From Ziziphus jujuba (Eukaryota; Streptophyta; Magnoliopsida; Rosales; Rhamnaceae), in the NCBI RefSeq assembly GCF_031755915.1, contig NC_083388.1:16245001-16309000 (forward strand): a stretch of DNA of 64,000 bases, written 5' to 3'. Under the pieces are notes generated by a model. That model was not told where the DNA came from. It saw only the letters and a list, made by a program, of their open reading frames with translations, and ran no database searches. Position 1 is the first letter of the stretch. Each line of letters starts with the position of its first letter. This document shows positions 21,914-33,469 of this stretch, piece by piece. A program made the translations under genes and the position numbers.

Positions 21914-22623
21914 CCTTTTCTTATTTTTCCAAGCATGGGCAACGTGTGGGACTTCATATTCAGCTTATTTCACATCCTAAAAAGCATCTAGAAGCTGATT
22001 TGGGGTTCAAAGAGGTCAAAGATTGATCAAAGTCAACTTGATCAAAAGGCTAGCATTTTTAGTTTCCTAATTTGTTTTTACTTTTTGTTTTAGGAAACTA
22101 CCATTACTTTTTGGATTTTATTTATTTATTTTCTGGAAAAATAACTTTAGGAAGGTTTTTATTTTATTCTTTCCATTGTAAATTAATTAATTCCTAATTT
22201 AATATAAAGGAATTAATTAATCAAACTTAGATTAGGAAAGGAAGTATAGTTTCGGCCAACTAGGTTTCTTTATGTGTGGTGGCCGGTTTTCTTTATGTTA
22301 TAGGGTTTTATTTCATGGCTTTTTAGCCTATTTAAAGGCTTAGTGATCAATAACAATACAACTTTAATTTGATTAAAAAAATACTGTGAGATTAATTATC
22401 TCTTTGTTCTTTGAGAACACCTAAAACACCATTAGAGAATTGGTTGTTTTAGCTTGACTTATCAATAGGTTTTCCATCCCCTATTGTGGCGTCTACATTA
22501 TACCAAGGTTTCTAACCACAGGTTGGTTAGGGGTTGAGGTCAATTCCATTAGAACTTGAACTTAATTAAGATCCGGGCTAATATAATACGGGTTTAGGAG
22601 CAGGTCGTCCTAGATTGGTATCA
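21490..22623 (+). repeat. gypsy LTR (second of the complex)
   Basis: It starts TGATGTGATTCC after the purine tract GGAGGGGAA (21481-21489) and ends GGTATCA. It is nearly identical to 11789-12923. The TATA-like site is at 22325-22340. Confidence 0.92.
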
Positions 22624-22625
22624 TT

Positions 22626-22638
22626 TGGTATCAGAGCT
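22626..22638 (+). other. Primer-binding site of the second internal region
   Basis: TGGTATCAGAGCT follows the second LTR. Its presence here shows that 21490-22623 also acts as a 5' LTR. Confidence 0.93.
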
Positions 22639-23799
22639 AAATTTTGTTCTGGTTTCATCTATCTTTATTTGCTTTATTTGTTTTTGTGTTATTCTGCAAT
22701 TTTAGCATTAGGTTAAGGTTGCATCCATCCCATACATGTTCTGCATCTTTAAAAAAAAAAAAAAAATTCATTCCTAGTTGAATTAGGTTTCCTAGTTTTA
22801 TCGTATTTTTGTTTCCTAATTTGTTGGTTGTCTTTTATCATTGTTCTTGATAATTTTGGTTTTTTATTGATTTTCCTTTGCTTTTTTAGTCTTAAATATT
22901 TGCATTCATATATTCAAAAAAAAAAAAAAAAAAAAGAAGTTTGCGGCGACATTTAAAAAAAAAAAAAACTGCACATTTTGTTTATTTGGAGGTCATGGGT
23001 TTGGTGTTTGTTTTGGAGTTGGAATTGCAATTTTGGTAATTATTCTTGCTACTGCAGTTGTTTGTGTTCTGTGAGTGAAAACAAAAAAATAAAAAAATAA
23101 AAAAAAATAAAAAAAAAAGAAGAAAGAAGAGGTAAAGCCGAATAAAAAAAAATATATATATTTCAGTTTGTTGGATTTTGATTTGTTTGCTGGAAATTTG
23201 TTGGAGCTGCTGGTTTTTGATTATTTATTCAATATTTGAGTTGCTGGGAAATTATTTTTGCTGCTGGATATTTGGATTTTGGGTGTTTAAATCTTTTGGA
23301 TTAAAATTAGTTAAAGGAATTGATACAAAACTTGAATTACAAGAACAACAACCAACACTTTTCTATATTTTTGTTCTCTTTGATTCTTGTTCGTATTTGA
23401 ATTTCTTTTTCTGGAATTTTATTCTTGAACTCATAATCTACTACCATCTGGTGCAGTTTTCAAAAATTCCAACGTTTTCCCATTATTTTGTGTTTTCTTG
23501 TCTAGAAAGCCGAAAAATTAGGATTTGTTGGATTCTTTCGGTATTGCCTACTTTTTGCTACTGTTTTGTTGATAAGTTTAATTAAAACATACTAGTGATC
23601 TAATTGCTGTTTTGTGGGTGTTTTAATTAGAACTTTGAGATAATTCATTGGGTGGAAAGAGGCAAGAGTGTGTGAGCTTAAAAGAGGGTAAAAGCCGAAA
23701 CTAGTGTGCAAACACGAGTGTTGAGACCTTGTTTGAGTGAAACACGTGAGGGAGTGAATATTGTGAGGATTTATTTTATTTTTGCAGTATTTTACTAAC
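22639..23799 (+). other. gypsy 5' leader, second copy
   Basis: This is nearly identical to 12939-14058, with A-runs at 22916-22935 and 22957-22968. The 135-codon open frame is repeated at 23178-23585 with a few amino-acid changes. No recognisable gene is present. Confidence 0.8.
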
Positions 23800-24185
23800 A
23801 TGGCAGATTCTAGAATAAGAAGAGGAGATCCACCCTTGAGGATCAATGAAGAAGAGTCCGTAGCATTCCATGGTAATGTCCGAGCTACCGGGAGCGGAGA
23901 CCAAGTGGACATGAGAGCTGTTTTGGAGTCAATACAGCGAGTTAGTGCTATAGTTGAGCATGTGAATCAAAGGATGGGAAGGCTAGAAGTTTCCCAAGGA
24001 ATTCTGAACACAAGAAATTGGCAAGAATTCCATGGAGGAAGAGGCCGAGGACGAGGAGGTCGTGAGAGACCGAGAGAGGAATTTGATGAGGAGCCATTCG
24101 ATTCGTGAGAGCATGAGTCCATGTGCTATTCCTATTTAATTAGTTCCTAAGAAAGATTGTTCATGGTGCATTTATGTAGATTTTA
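23800..24185 (+). pseudogene. gypsy gag N-terminus joined to RT start
   Basis: The ATG at 23800 begins MADSRIRRGDPPLR and gag is open for 102 codons, including the Arg/Gly stretch. A deletion then joins it to the RT N-terminus (SMSPCAIPI, VPKKDCSW), which reaches a stop and ends near 24185 in a copia LTR. Unlike the first gag copy, the Gly codon at the first stop position (GGRGRGRGG) is intact here. Confidence 0.85.
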
Positions 24186-24293
24186 TTTTTCCAATCGCTT
24201 ATTCAAACAAACTGAGTATATTTAGACTCCAAATCAATTCCAAATTTTGAAAAACCTTGTTCTCTTTAGATTAACCTTGCCTTAATCCATTCA
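24186..24293 (+). repeat. 5' LTR fragment of copia D
   Basis: This matches the last 108 bp or so of the 3' LTR (28550-28659), ending TTCA. The rest of the 5' LTR was removed at the junction with gypsy sequence. Confidence 0.85.
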
Positions 24294-24296
24294 AAT

Positions 24297-24308
24297 TAGT
24301 ATCAGAGC
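24297..24308 (+). other. Primer-binding site of copia D, one mismatch
   Basis: TAGTATCAGAGC is present where TGGTATCAGAGC is expected, three bases after the LTR fragment. Confidence 0.8.
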
Positions 24309-24371
24309 TTTGTTTTTATAAATCCTTGTTCAAAAACCAATTGTAAACTCACAAAACATAAATCGGCTTCA

Positions 24372-27300
24372 ATGGCATCCTCACACTTTTCAGCACCTTC
24401 ACCTGCTATGTTTGATGCCCAAAACTATCCTATTTTGGCAATCAAAATGAGAGCCTATCTTCAAGCTTGTGACCTTTAGGAGCTTGTTGAGGTTGATTAC
24501 GAGGTAGAACCATTAGGAGTAGGTGCTACTGTGAATCAAATCAAACTTCATAGTGAAGAAAATGCAAGACCTTTTAAAACTCTCACAGCAATACAAGCTA
24601 TTATGACTGATGACATCTTCACTAGAATTATGACTTGTATAACTCCTAGATAAGCTTGGGAAAAGCTTCAAGAAGAGTTCCAAAGAAGTACAAGATCAAG
24701 AAAAATGCAGCTGCTCTATCTTGGAAGAGAATTTGAAAATTTGAAGATGTTGGAGCTTGAAACCGTGAAGGAGTTCTCCAACAAACTTATGAAGATTGTC
24801 AACCAAATCCGGTTACATGGTGAATCTTTTCCAGGCCAAAAGATTGTTAAAAAGATCCTTATATGTCTTCTAGAGAAATATGAAGCAAAGATCTCAACTT
24901 TGGAGGAAACAAAAGACCTTACACAACTCACAGTTGCTGAATTGATCAATGCGTTGCAAGCCATGGAACAAAGGAGGAGTCTTCAGCTACAAGGTGAATC
25001 AAGCTAAAGTGAAGTAGCCCTTGCAGCAAATAACAAAGGCAAATTAATCCAGCAACCAAGGCCTTTTCAAAGGCAAAATAAAGGCAAGGAGACCACCTAC
25101 CAAAGGGGGAACAAGATGACCTATGGTCCTTGCTTAATATGCAAGAAGCAAGGACACACGACCAAGATATGCTTGTGGTGACCGAATGCTCAATGCAAGA
25201 TTTGCAACCAATTCAGTCACATGGACAGAGTTTGTAGGCAAAGGAACCAAAGGCAAGAGGCAAGACAAGCTCATGAACTTGAAGAATCAAACGGAGAGCA
25301 TGAGCATACTTTCACAGCAACTTGCAATCTTGCAACCACAACCAAAGACCAATGGATTTGGGACAGCGGGTGCACACGGGTGCAGAAATCATATGTGCAA
25401 CAACTGTGACTTGTTTATCAAGTTCAACTCAAGAATTTCAACAAAAATCAGGGCAGCAAATGGACAAATCATGGAGGCACAACGAAAAGGAGATTTGGTC
25501 ATTAAAACACTTAATGGTACAATTCAAATAACCAATGTTTTATATGTACCAAATCTGTCTGAAAATTTACTAAGTTTGCCATAACTTATGAAGAAAGGAT
25601 AAATTTTGCAGTTGTTAGATACAAGTTGTGAAATATCTAAGGATGAAAAAATTGTATTAGTTGTCCGTATGAAGGATAATAGCCTTGTAATTGATATTAA
25701 TCAACAAAATCAAATGGCTATAAATACCAAAGTCCAAGAAGATTCAAGACTATGGCATAGAATGCTCGGCCATTGCAACTATACCACTATGAAGCAAATG
25801 CATACTCAACAAATTGTTAAGAATTTACCATAAATCCATGAAGATGAAGCTGTTTGCCAAACATGTCAACTTGGAAAAATCAAAAGACAGCCATTTCCTT
25901 TGACAACACTCGGCAAAGCAAAGGAAAAGTTACAAATAGTGTATTTGGATTTGCGTGGACCAATGAATGAACCAACTCATGCTGGGAGGAAGTATTTTAT
26001 CATCTTTATTAATGATTATTCAAGAAAATGCTGGATATACTTCCTCAAACAAAAATGAAAAGCAGCAGCTACATTTGAAGAGCTTAAAACACTGGTAGAA
26101 AACCAAGCATAAACAACCATCAAGGTGATTCGAACTGACATGGAGTGAGTGAAAGGAAGAATAGAACCATCATGAAGATGTCAAGATACTTGCTATTTGA
26201 GAAGTGCTTGCCAAAAAATTTTGGGCTGAAGCTGCCAATACAAGTGTATACCTTCTAAACCGACTTCCAAGTAAGGTAATTGAGTCTAAAACTCTAAATG
26301 AATTGTAGTATGGTTTTAAACCTTCAATTTCTTACTTAAAAGTCTTTGGAAGTATTTATTATATGCGTATCCATGACTCCAATAGAACCAAGCTTGATAA
26401 AAAAGCAAGTATTGGTATATTTATATGCTACAGCTCGGTTTCAAAGGGCTATAAAATCTTTGATATATCTAAGATGTAGGTTATTGTCTTTAGAGATGTT
26501 ATTGTAGATGAGAACTCATATTGGAGTTGGAAGGAGCATAAAGTGGAAGAAAACACTTATATCCAATCAAGAACTCCTACCATCGATCAAAGTGATTTTG
26601 ATGTTGTCGATGATGATGAAGATGATGATGACACGGCCAATGAAGATTATGTAGGGAAGAGAGGCACAAAATCAATTGCAAACCTTTATGCAAGTGCAAG
26701 GATGGTAACACCTGATCCTACAACATATAGTGAGGCTCCACAACACAAAGAATGGCAAGCTATAATGGTGGAGGAGCTTCACATGATAGAAAAGAATAAA
26801 ACTTGGAGTTTGGTGCCGAGACCAAAGAAAGGACATGTAATAGGTGTCAAATGGGTTTTTAGAACCAAACTAAACCCTAATGGCACCTTAAACAAACACA
26901 GAGCAAGGCTAGTTGTAAAAGGCTATGTTCAACAATATGTATAGATTACATGGAGACTTTTGTACCGGTGGCAAGACATGAAACAATTCGGCTTCTATTT
27001 GCATATGCAGCCAATAATTCTTAGAAAAATATACCTTTTGGATGTGAAATCAGGTTAATAATTCTTAGAAAAATATACCTTTTGGATGTGAAATCAGGTT
27101 CATAATTCTTAGAAAAATATACCTTTTGGATGTGAAATCAGGTTCATAATTCTTAGAAAAATATACCTTTTGGATGTGAAATCAGGTTTTTTAAATGCTA
27201 TATTAGAATAAGAGGTATATGTTGAACAACCTAAAGGCTTTGTCATAGAAGGAGAGGAGGAGAAAATGTACAAGCTTCATAAAGCCTTGTACGGGCTTAA

Positions 27301-27939
27301 ACAAGCTCCAAGAGCTTGGTATGCAAGAACTGATAACTACCTCGCTCATAAAGGTTTTTCAAGAAGTGATAATGAGCCTACACTCTATATCAAAGCCAAC
27401 TCACATGAAGATGCAATGGAAATCTCTCTTTATGTTGATGATTTGCTCATAACAGGTTGCAATACCGAAGGCATTCAAAAGTTCAAAGATAAAGTGATGG
27501 AAACCTTCGAGATGTCAGACCTTGGCTTAGTGAATTACTTTGTAGGTTTAGAGATCAAGCAAACAAGTAAAGGTATAATTCTATCTTAAGAAAAATATGC
27601 ATTGAATTTGCTTGATAAGTTTCAACTAGAAAATGCTAAGATTGTTAAAATACCGATGATTCAAAATGCCAAGTTTGAACTAGATGAGCAACCACCATTT
27701 ATTGTGATAACACTTCAGTCATTGCCATCACCAAAAATCCAGTACAACATAGAAGAACCAAGCATGTCCCTGTGAAGTACCATAGCATCCGTGAGGCTGA
27801 AAGAGACAAAGAAATCAATTTGATGCATTGTTCAACACAAGACTAGCTGGCTGACATTCTCACAAAACCATTGCCAAAAGAAAGACTTCAACTACTTAGA
27901 AGTCTTCTTCACATCATGCCTAACATTGCCAAGGAGGAG
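24372..27939 (+). pseudogene. copia D gag-pol remnant
   Basis: The ATG at 24372 begins MASSHFSAPSPAMFDAQNY. Gag is open at 24705-25007 (VKEFSNKLMKIVNQIRLHGES, LINALQAMEQRR). Zinc-knuckle residues (CLICKKQGHTTKIC) lie near 25130. A protease motif (WIWDSGCT) is near 25360. Pre-integrase and integrase pieces run 25486-26150 (LWHRMLGHCNYTTM, CQTCQLGKIKRQPF) and end in an internal deletion after IRTDME. RT runs 26700-27600, with WVFRTKLNPNGTLNKHRARLV, KALYGLKQAPRAWY and an intact YVDD (SLYVDDLLITG). RNase H lacks its middle, and only CDNTSVIAITKNP-like and tail sequence remain. Many stops are present. The purine tract AAGGAGGAG is at 27931-27939, and the stop TAG falls in the LTR start. Confidence 0.87.
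27013..27188 (+). repeat. Four tandem copies of a 44-bp unit in copia RT
   Basis: The unit begins AATAATTCTTAG and repeats at 44-bp steps, with only single-base differences. It covers the RT motif with the first catalytic Asp (KIYLLDVKSG). The three extra copies add 132 bp, a multiple of three, so the frame after the array matches the frame before it, though stops occur inside. Confidence 0.9.
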
Positions 27940-28659
27940 TGTTAGAGAATCATGGCAATTGTTAGCCATGAACCATGCAAACTCAAGACCAAGCAAGGTA
28001 AACCCGAGACTAAGCTGAAATACCTTAGCCAAGAAGTCACAACCTTGGTTGCTTTGTATTTTTGCTTGTATTTTGTTCTAGCAATTTTATGTAATCTAGG
28101 CTAGAGAGCTTGGTGTACAAAGATACCAAAATGTGTTATTTAAAGTATATTAGCCAAATCAAAGTTTAAGAAAACTAAGCACCTTAATGACATGGAAGCT
28201 ACTTGGTGACATGGAGCTTCATCATTTAACCTCTCTCTCATTCAATGCATGGAAGGATATGTGTCATCATGCATAAGAACTACTTCAACATAAAGCACCT
28301 AATGAGGTAGCGACACTTGTTAACAAATTAAGAAGCATGGTGAAAAGTTACCTTGCACATGTGATTTGCTTCACCATGAAGGACTTGTTTTGTATTCGTG
28401 CTAAAACCAGCCATGTTGTGCTTTCACACCTATTTTGTATGCTATAAGTATGTATTACATCTCAATGAATGAATGGTATTGAATTTTGGAGAAAATACCT
28501 TAGTTTCCATTTTGAAACCAAAAGAAACACAAACCAGCCAAAACTGGAAAAATTTTCCAGCAGCTTATTCAAACAAGTCGAGTATATCTAGACTCAAAAT
28601 CAATTCCAAATTTTGAAAAACCTTGTTTTCTTTAGATTAAACTTGCCCTAATCCTTTCA
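27940..28659 (+). repeat. 3' LTR of copia D
   Basis: It is 720 bp long, starting TGTTAGAGAATC after the purine tract and ending CCTTTCA. Near the end it has a palindrome CTGGAAAAATTTTCCAG (28544-28560), resembling the arms of the copia C hairpin. No gene is seen. Confidence 0.87.
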
Positions 28660-29640
28660 TGGAGTTGCTAGAAATTCATTTTTTCTGCTGTATATTTGAA
28701 TTTTGGGTGCTAAAACTATTGGATTAAAATTAGTTAAAAGATTCGACACAAAAACTTGAATTACAAAGAACAACAACCAACAACTATCCTATATTTTTGT
28801 TCGATTTGATTCTTGTTCATGTTTGAATTTCTTTCCCTATATTTTATCCTCGAATTATTGGTTCATTCATATTCTGGACAGATTTTATTTCATTCCAAAA
28901 ATTTTCTTGTTAGTTTACCTTATTTTTGCTTAGAAAAGCCGAGAACTAAGTTTTGGTAATTCACTTGGTATTGCTTCCTTTTTGCTACTGTTTTATTGAT
29001 AAGTTTAATTAAAACATACTTGTGATCTAATTGCTATTTAGTGGCTATTTTAATTAGAACTTTGAGATAATTTTTTAAGTGGAAAAAGGCAAGGGAGCAT
29101 GAGCCTAAAAGAGGGTCAAAAGCCGAAACTGGTGTGCAAATAAGAGTGTTGAGGCCTTATTTGAGTGAAACACATGAGGGAGTGAATTTGGTGAGGATTT
29201 ATTTTATTTTTTGCAGTATATTTACTAACATCACAGATTCAAGGATGGGAAGAGTAGGAGATGGCTAATTGAGAATTAATGAAGAGGAGTTCGTAGGATT
29301 CAAAGGATTCTCGAGCTTCAAGGAGTGGAGATGAGCACACTGACATGAAGGCTGTCTTAGGGCAATTACAGCGGATGAATGCTTGATTTAATCATATAGA
29401 TCAATGGATGGACAGGTTAGAGACTTCACAAGGTGGATTGAATTTGAGACAAGAATTTCATGGAGGCAGAGGTCGAGGTTGAGGAGGCCGTGGCCAACCT
29501 ATAAAGGAATTCAGGGAAGGTAATTTTGGAGATGACTTTGATGAAATTTTGGCTTACCAAGGAAGGAAAAACTATAGGAGACAACCAATGAATGAGGATG
29601 ATGATCTTGCCTGGCAACTCAACTTCCAAAAATGTTAATC
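28660..29640 (+). pseudogene. gypsy leader and degenerate gag
   Basis: The sequence begins inside a gypsy leader (compare 42050-42250). The expected gag start near 29229 is ATC instead of ATG. The following gag is full of stops but still recognisable (e.g. Gly-rich GGRGRG near 29465 and DDLAWQLNF near 29610). It is cut off at about 29640 by copia sequence. Confidence 0.8.
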
Positions 29641-32434
29641 AATTTTGTCCACTCATAAACTCCAGATAATTTATCTAAATTGCAACTTAAATGTCCAAAC
29701 ATTGTAGGTAAAAAAATGGTGGTTGAACTTCCCCTTCATAAATCCAAATTTATACATCTGATGCTTACCCATTGTAAAAATGGTATCATCAGTAAAATAT
29801 TGCTGTCCTACACAATTAAGCCTTTTCTTCATGAAAACCCAAGATTTGTGAGTCAAGCCATTTACACTCCTCATTGGAAACATAGATAACCGAAAAGCAC
29901 ATGTCATTGATGAAGAATAATACCTAGACCCTGTTCCTTCACACTGTAACATGAATTTTGGAGGTAACCAATGGTTATTCAAGCTAAAATGGAACTTCAA
30001 TGGCACAATCAGCTGTTATAAAGCAATGTTAACAGCTAAAGGTTTTCATCAAAGTCCGCTAAAACCTTTAGCCCCATTTATGAGAATTCACCCGTACCCG
30101 CACACCCGACTACCCATTGGGGTGCTGACTTGTTATAAATGGAGACCGTGCCAATCACTAGGACTTAAGCCAAGAGATTTAAGGACAATCTGGCTGTATT
30201 TATACAGGGAGTTATCAATTTTCAAAAGGTCCTGTCCATACCCAAAGATACAAAATCTTTTTTAAGCATTCAAGTGGTGGAGGCCGTTACAGACCTGGGT
30301 AGCTGTTTTAGTACGAATATGGATTTCGAGTAGTATGAAATTGGTTAAACACTTCATGAATTCAATAAATATCATTAAGAGGTCATGGAAGTCTTCTTTG
30401 GCTGAAAATGCTGTTTTTGTTGCTGGCTTTACTGTATTTTGTTGTGTTGGCATTTTCTCTTTGTTCCAAGCAAGGGAAACGTGTGGGAATTATCATTAAT
30501 ATTATTTGGCATCCTACATGGTATATGGTAGCTGATTTGGAGCCTCTGCAAGCTGAAATTTGACCAAAGTTAACTTAGTGGTCAAACTAATCAACTTGTT
30601 TCCTAATTTGATTTTGACTTTTTGTTTTAGGAAATTAATCTTTTATTTAGTTTCCATTTGTTTATTTTCTGGACATATCAACTTAGGAAGGTTATTATTT
30701 TATTATTTTCATTGTAAATTAATTAATTCCTAATTCAAAATAAAGGAATTAATTAATCAAAATTAGAATTAGGAAAGGAATGGAATTTCAGCCACATTAG
30801 GAAATTGACATTGTATGGCCGGGTTTCTCTTAGATTTTTAGGGTTTATTGCTTTATGACTTTAACCTATTTAAGGGTTATTTTTCAATCAGAATGCAACC
30901 TTCAATAATATTGAGAAATTATTTTGTGAGAAAGAATTCTCTTTGTTCTATTTGAACACCTACAACAGTATTAGAGAGTGAGTGTTTTAGTTTTGACTTA
31001 TCAATAGGATATCCATCACTTATTGTGGCATTTTCATTATACCAAGTTTCTAATCATAGGTTGGTTAGGGGTTAAGGTTTTTCCATAGAAACTTAAACAT
31101 AATTGAGATCCGGGCTAATATAATATGGGTTTAGACACGAGTCGACCTAGATGCATATAATCTATGATAAAATCTTTTAGAATCAAAATTAATCTTTATA
31201 TTGTCATGTTTCATGGGTGGCCAATAGAATTAGATGACATCAAAACTGCCTTTATAAATGGAATTATGAAGGATCAAATATTCAAGCAGGAATTGAAGGA
31301 TTTTGTTATGCCCAAAAGTCTTATTATGTATGCAAGCTCAAGAAGCATTATATGACTTTAAAAAAGCTCTAAGTGCTTGATATGACAACTTCCAAAATAC
31401 TTTATGCAGATGGAGTTTTTGAAGATCATAAATGGATGCATCATTGATTATGTGTCATTGTACAAAAGGTTTAATTTAGGTGTTTGTGTATGTTGATGAT
31501 ATCGTAGTAGTTGTATTTAAACTTTCTTTTGTTAATACTTTTAATAAGAAGCTAAATCCTACTTCTCACTTAAGGATTTTGGACCTTTTGGTTCGAGATT
31601 CGAAGCCATACTTAATAACAATAACTTACTTCCATGTCAAACGAGGTACATCACTGATCTTTTACATAAAACTAAGATAGCAGATTCTTAAATTAATCCC
31701 AATCCTATTAGCACTGGTAGACAGCTTGGTCATTCAATTGTGTTCCATTTGGTGATAAATTCTTTTATAGATGAACAATAGGATCATTACAATACCTTAA
31801 CCTTACCTGGCTTGAATTCTTTTTCGCTGTGAATAAATTGAGTTAATTCATGAATCAACCTATAGATTTCCATTGGATGGCATGTGAGTGAATTTTAAGA
31901 TATTTGCAAGGTGCCAAACATCTTGGATTATATTTTAGACCTTCATCATTTCACTAATTTTATGGCTAAACGAACACAATTGGTCATCATGTGCAAATGA
32001 TTGTCAGTCTATGAAAGGGTATTATGTTTATCTTGGAGAAAACTTGGTATCTTGGTCATCCAAAAACCAGCAAGTTATTACAAGATTAAGCACAATGTTT
32101 CAATATAGGGCTTTAGCAAATGGGGTTGTAGAGTAAGTATGGATTCAAACTTTGTTACATGAGTTAGGAATGAAACCTACTCAAGCTCCTATACTATGGT
32201 GTGATAATATGGGGCCATGTTATTTAGCTTCTGATCTAGTGTTTCATGCTTGGATAAAGCACATTAAAGTTTATGTGCATTATATTTCTGATAAGGTTGT
32301 TCCAAATAAGTTTGAGGTAAGGTATATACCAAGTTCGAAACAAATAGTAGGTAGTCTTACAAAAGTTTTACCAAGCTTTTGCACAATTTCTTTATTTTAG
32401 GTCCAACCTAAATTTGATAAACTCTCCTTTTAGC
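29641..32434 (+). pseudogene. copia A RT-RNase H remnant
   Basis: Left of the solo LTR: KNGIISKILLSYTIKPFLHENP, then QWLFKLKWNFNGTISCYKA and AKGFHQS, the RT N-terminus. Right of it: MFHGWPIELDDIKTAFINGIM (first catalytic Asp region), a degraded LYDFKKALSA region and FVYVDDIVVV (YVDD intact, 31480-31510). RNase H remains include LYHELG-like sequence and WCDNMGPCYLASDLVFHAWIKHIKV (about 32195-32270) and end near 32400. Numerous stops and frameshifts make it a pseudogene. Confidence 0.82.
30078..31159 (+). repeat. Solo gypsy LTR inside copia A RT
   Basis: This is LTR sequence from TTATGAGAATTC to GATGCATATA, with no internal region. It contains the TATA-like site with arms AACC/GGTT at 30863-30878 and the Pro/Thr-Arg pol tail remnant. 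Copia A RT reading resumes beyond it (left SPLKPLAP, right IKSFRIKIN). No exact target duplication is visible because both ends are degraded. Confidence 0.8.
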
Positions 32435-32445
32435 TTTATGGGGGA

Positions 32446-32532
32446 TGTTAGGATAGTACCATGACTTACAAAATGGGATATATCTTTTATATGTATTTAC
32501 TAATAATGTATGTACATTTGTTTATTAGTTGT
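32446..32532 (+). repeat. 3' LTR of copia A, left part
   Basis: It starts TGTTAGGATAGT directly after a purine-rich TTATGGGGGA (32436-32445), as expected for a copia 3' LTR. It ends at GTTGT (32528-32532), the left target duplication of copia B. It resumes at 51600. Confidence 0.8.
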
Positions 32533-32832
32533 TGCTGAAAATCATAGTTCATAAATAGTCATTGAAATCAAATTGCAGTGAAATAATTTCCATGCATATT
32601 TTCATTCATCTTTGTGTCGTATGTTATGCATATATAGATAAAGTTGACAATATACAAGATAATAATACATATGATAAATATAAAGAAGTTATTTGAATAA
32701 TTACCTTCTAATTCCGTGGCCTTAGCTCTGCAAGGTAATATATCCTTTGTGATGTTTGTTTCAACTAATTTTGTTACTTTGCTATCATCTATAGTTCAAC
32801 TATCTTTATATTCTATTAAATAAAGTTTATGA
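32533..32832 (-). repeat. 3' LTR of copia B
   Basis: It starts TGCTGAAAATCATAG, aligning base for base with TGTTAAAATTCATAG at 51309. It ends near TTTATGA, against TTTGTCA at 51599. It lies just past the RNase H end in minus orientation. Confidence 0.82.
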
Positions 32833-33469
32833 GGGCTCCACAAGTTGGCATGTGGAAGCCCCTGAACTCCTAACTTGATTCAAAAATTGATAAACCAATC
32901 TTTACAATCTGATACTTTGGAAGGAATATATCCTGTGACCAAGATCCTGTAACCACCTTTTCTCAAACAAAAATACCGGAAAGAGATTTATGTTTGGTCT
33001 AGCCATGAAGCATTAGATTCATGGACATGTGAAGAGCTATCATGTTATCACACAAAAGCTGTAAGTGTTATGAAGAAGGAAGACCAGTTTCACGTAAAAG
33101 ATATGAAATCCAAGCGAGTTCTATAGTTGCAAATGCCATGGCCCTGTACTCTATTTTAGCACTGAATTGAGAAATGATTATTTCTTTGAAGACACGAAAT
33201 ACAATTTACACCCAAGAATAAACAATGGCCTTGATGTACTTATTCTGGTTATAGGCAGCATCAATTCAATTGTTTACATTCCTAGAAATGCAAGCCATAT
33301 GTATACGCTTAACAGCTTTGAGATGCAGCATGGTTGGATGTTAGAAATACTGACAAACCTAATTCATAGCATATTGAGTGTCTAGCCATGTGAATTTTAA
33401 GTATTGAATGGAACCAAGTAGGCTTTGCTAAGTTGTTGCATCGATTGGATCATTGTCATTGAAAGTTCG
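32833..33469 (-). pseudogene. copia B RNase H remnant
   Basis: Read on the minus strand from 33469: NDPIDATT, then a region corresponding to the SIRE/Tork-type SLVGALQYL and RPDIQYAVN motifs, HLKAVKRI, FSAKIEYRAMA (where an intact copy has SSAEAEYRAMA), a CDNMIALHMS stretch and HMPTCGAL at the end. Stops and frameshifts are frequent. RT should lie to the right but is replaced by a gypsy LTR. Confidence 0.8.

Larger units (their letters stand above)
11789..22623 (+). mobile_element. Non-autonomous gypsy element with a nested copia
   Basis: LTRs at 11789-12923 and 21490-22623 flank a leader, a gag gene (14059-15138, resuming at 19682) and the same rearranged pol as the minus-strand element at 3112-7629. 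The copia element 15139-19676 sits inside gag. The right LTR is followed not by flanking DNA but by another primer-binding site, leader and gag (22624-24107). The structure is therefore LTR-internal-LTR-internal, as produced by unequal recombination between copies. No clean target duplication can be assigned (left flank CTTTC). Confidence 0.85.
24186..28659 (+). mobile_element. Ty1/copia element (family D), 5' LTR mostly lost
   Basis: About 108 bp of the 5' LTR end (24186-24293), a primer-binding site, degenerate gag-pol and a full 3' LTR (27940-28659) remain. The left edge joins gypsy RT sequence and the right edge joins a gypsy leader. Because the 5' LTR is broken, no target duplication can be tested. 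Confidence 0.88.
29641..32532 (+). mobile_element. Ty1/copia element A, 3' part, interrupted twice
   Basis: This plus-strand copia remnant begins in the region just before RT. It is broken by a gypsy solo LTR (30078-31159), continues with RT and RNase H to 32434, and ends in a 3' LTR starting at 32446. That LTR was split at 32532 by minus-strand copia B and resumes at 51600. The 5' half of A is missing. Confidence 0.82.

Noticed and set aside
27013..27188. Regular short repeats that might suggest a CRISPR array
   Set aside because: The units are contiguous tandem copies with no spacers and lie in a copia RT frame of a plant genome.
30078..31159. Target-site duplication for this solo LTR
   Set aside because: Candidate flanks (ATTTA / ATATA) match only in part and the LTR ends are too degraded to fix.
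32533..32832. Initially read as part of the 3' LTR of plus-strand copia A
   Set aside because: It matches 51309-51599 and sits next to minus-strand RNase H, so it is the 3' LTR of copia B.
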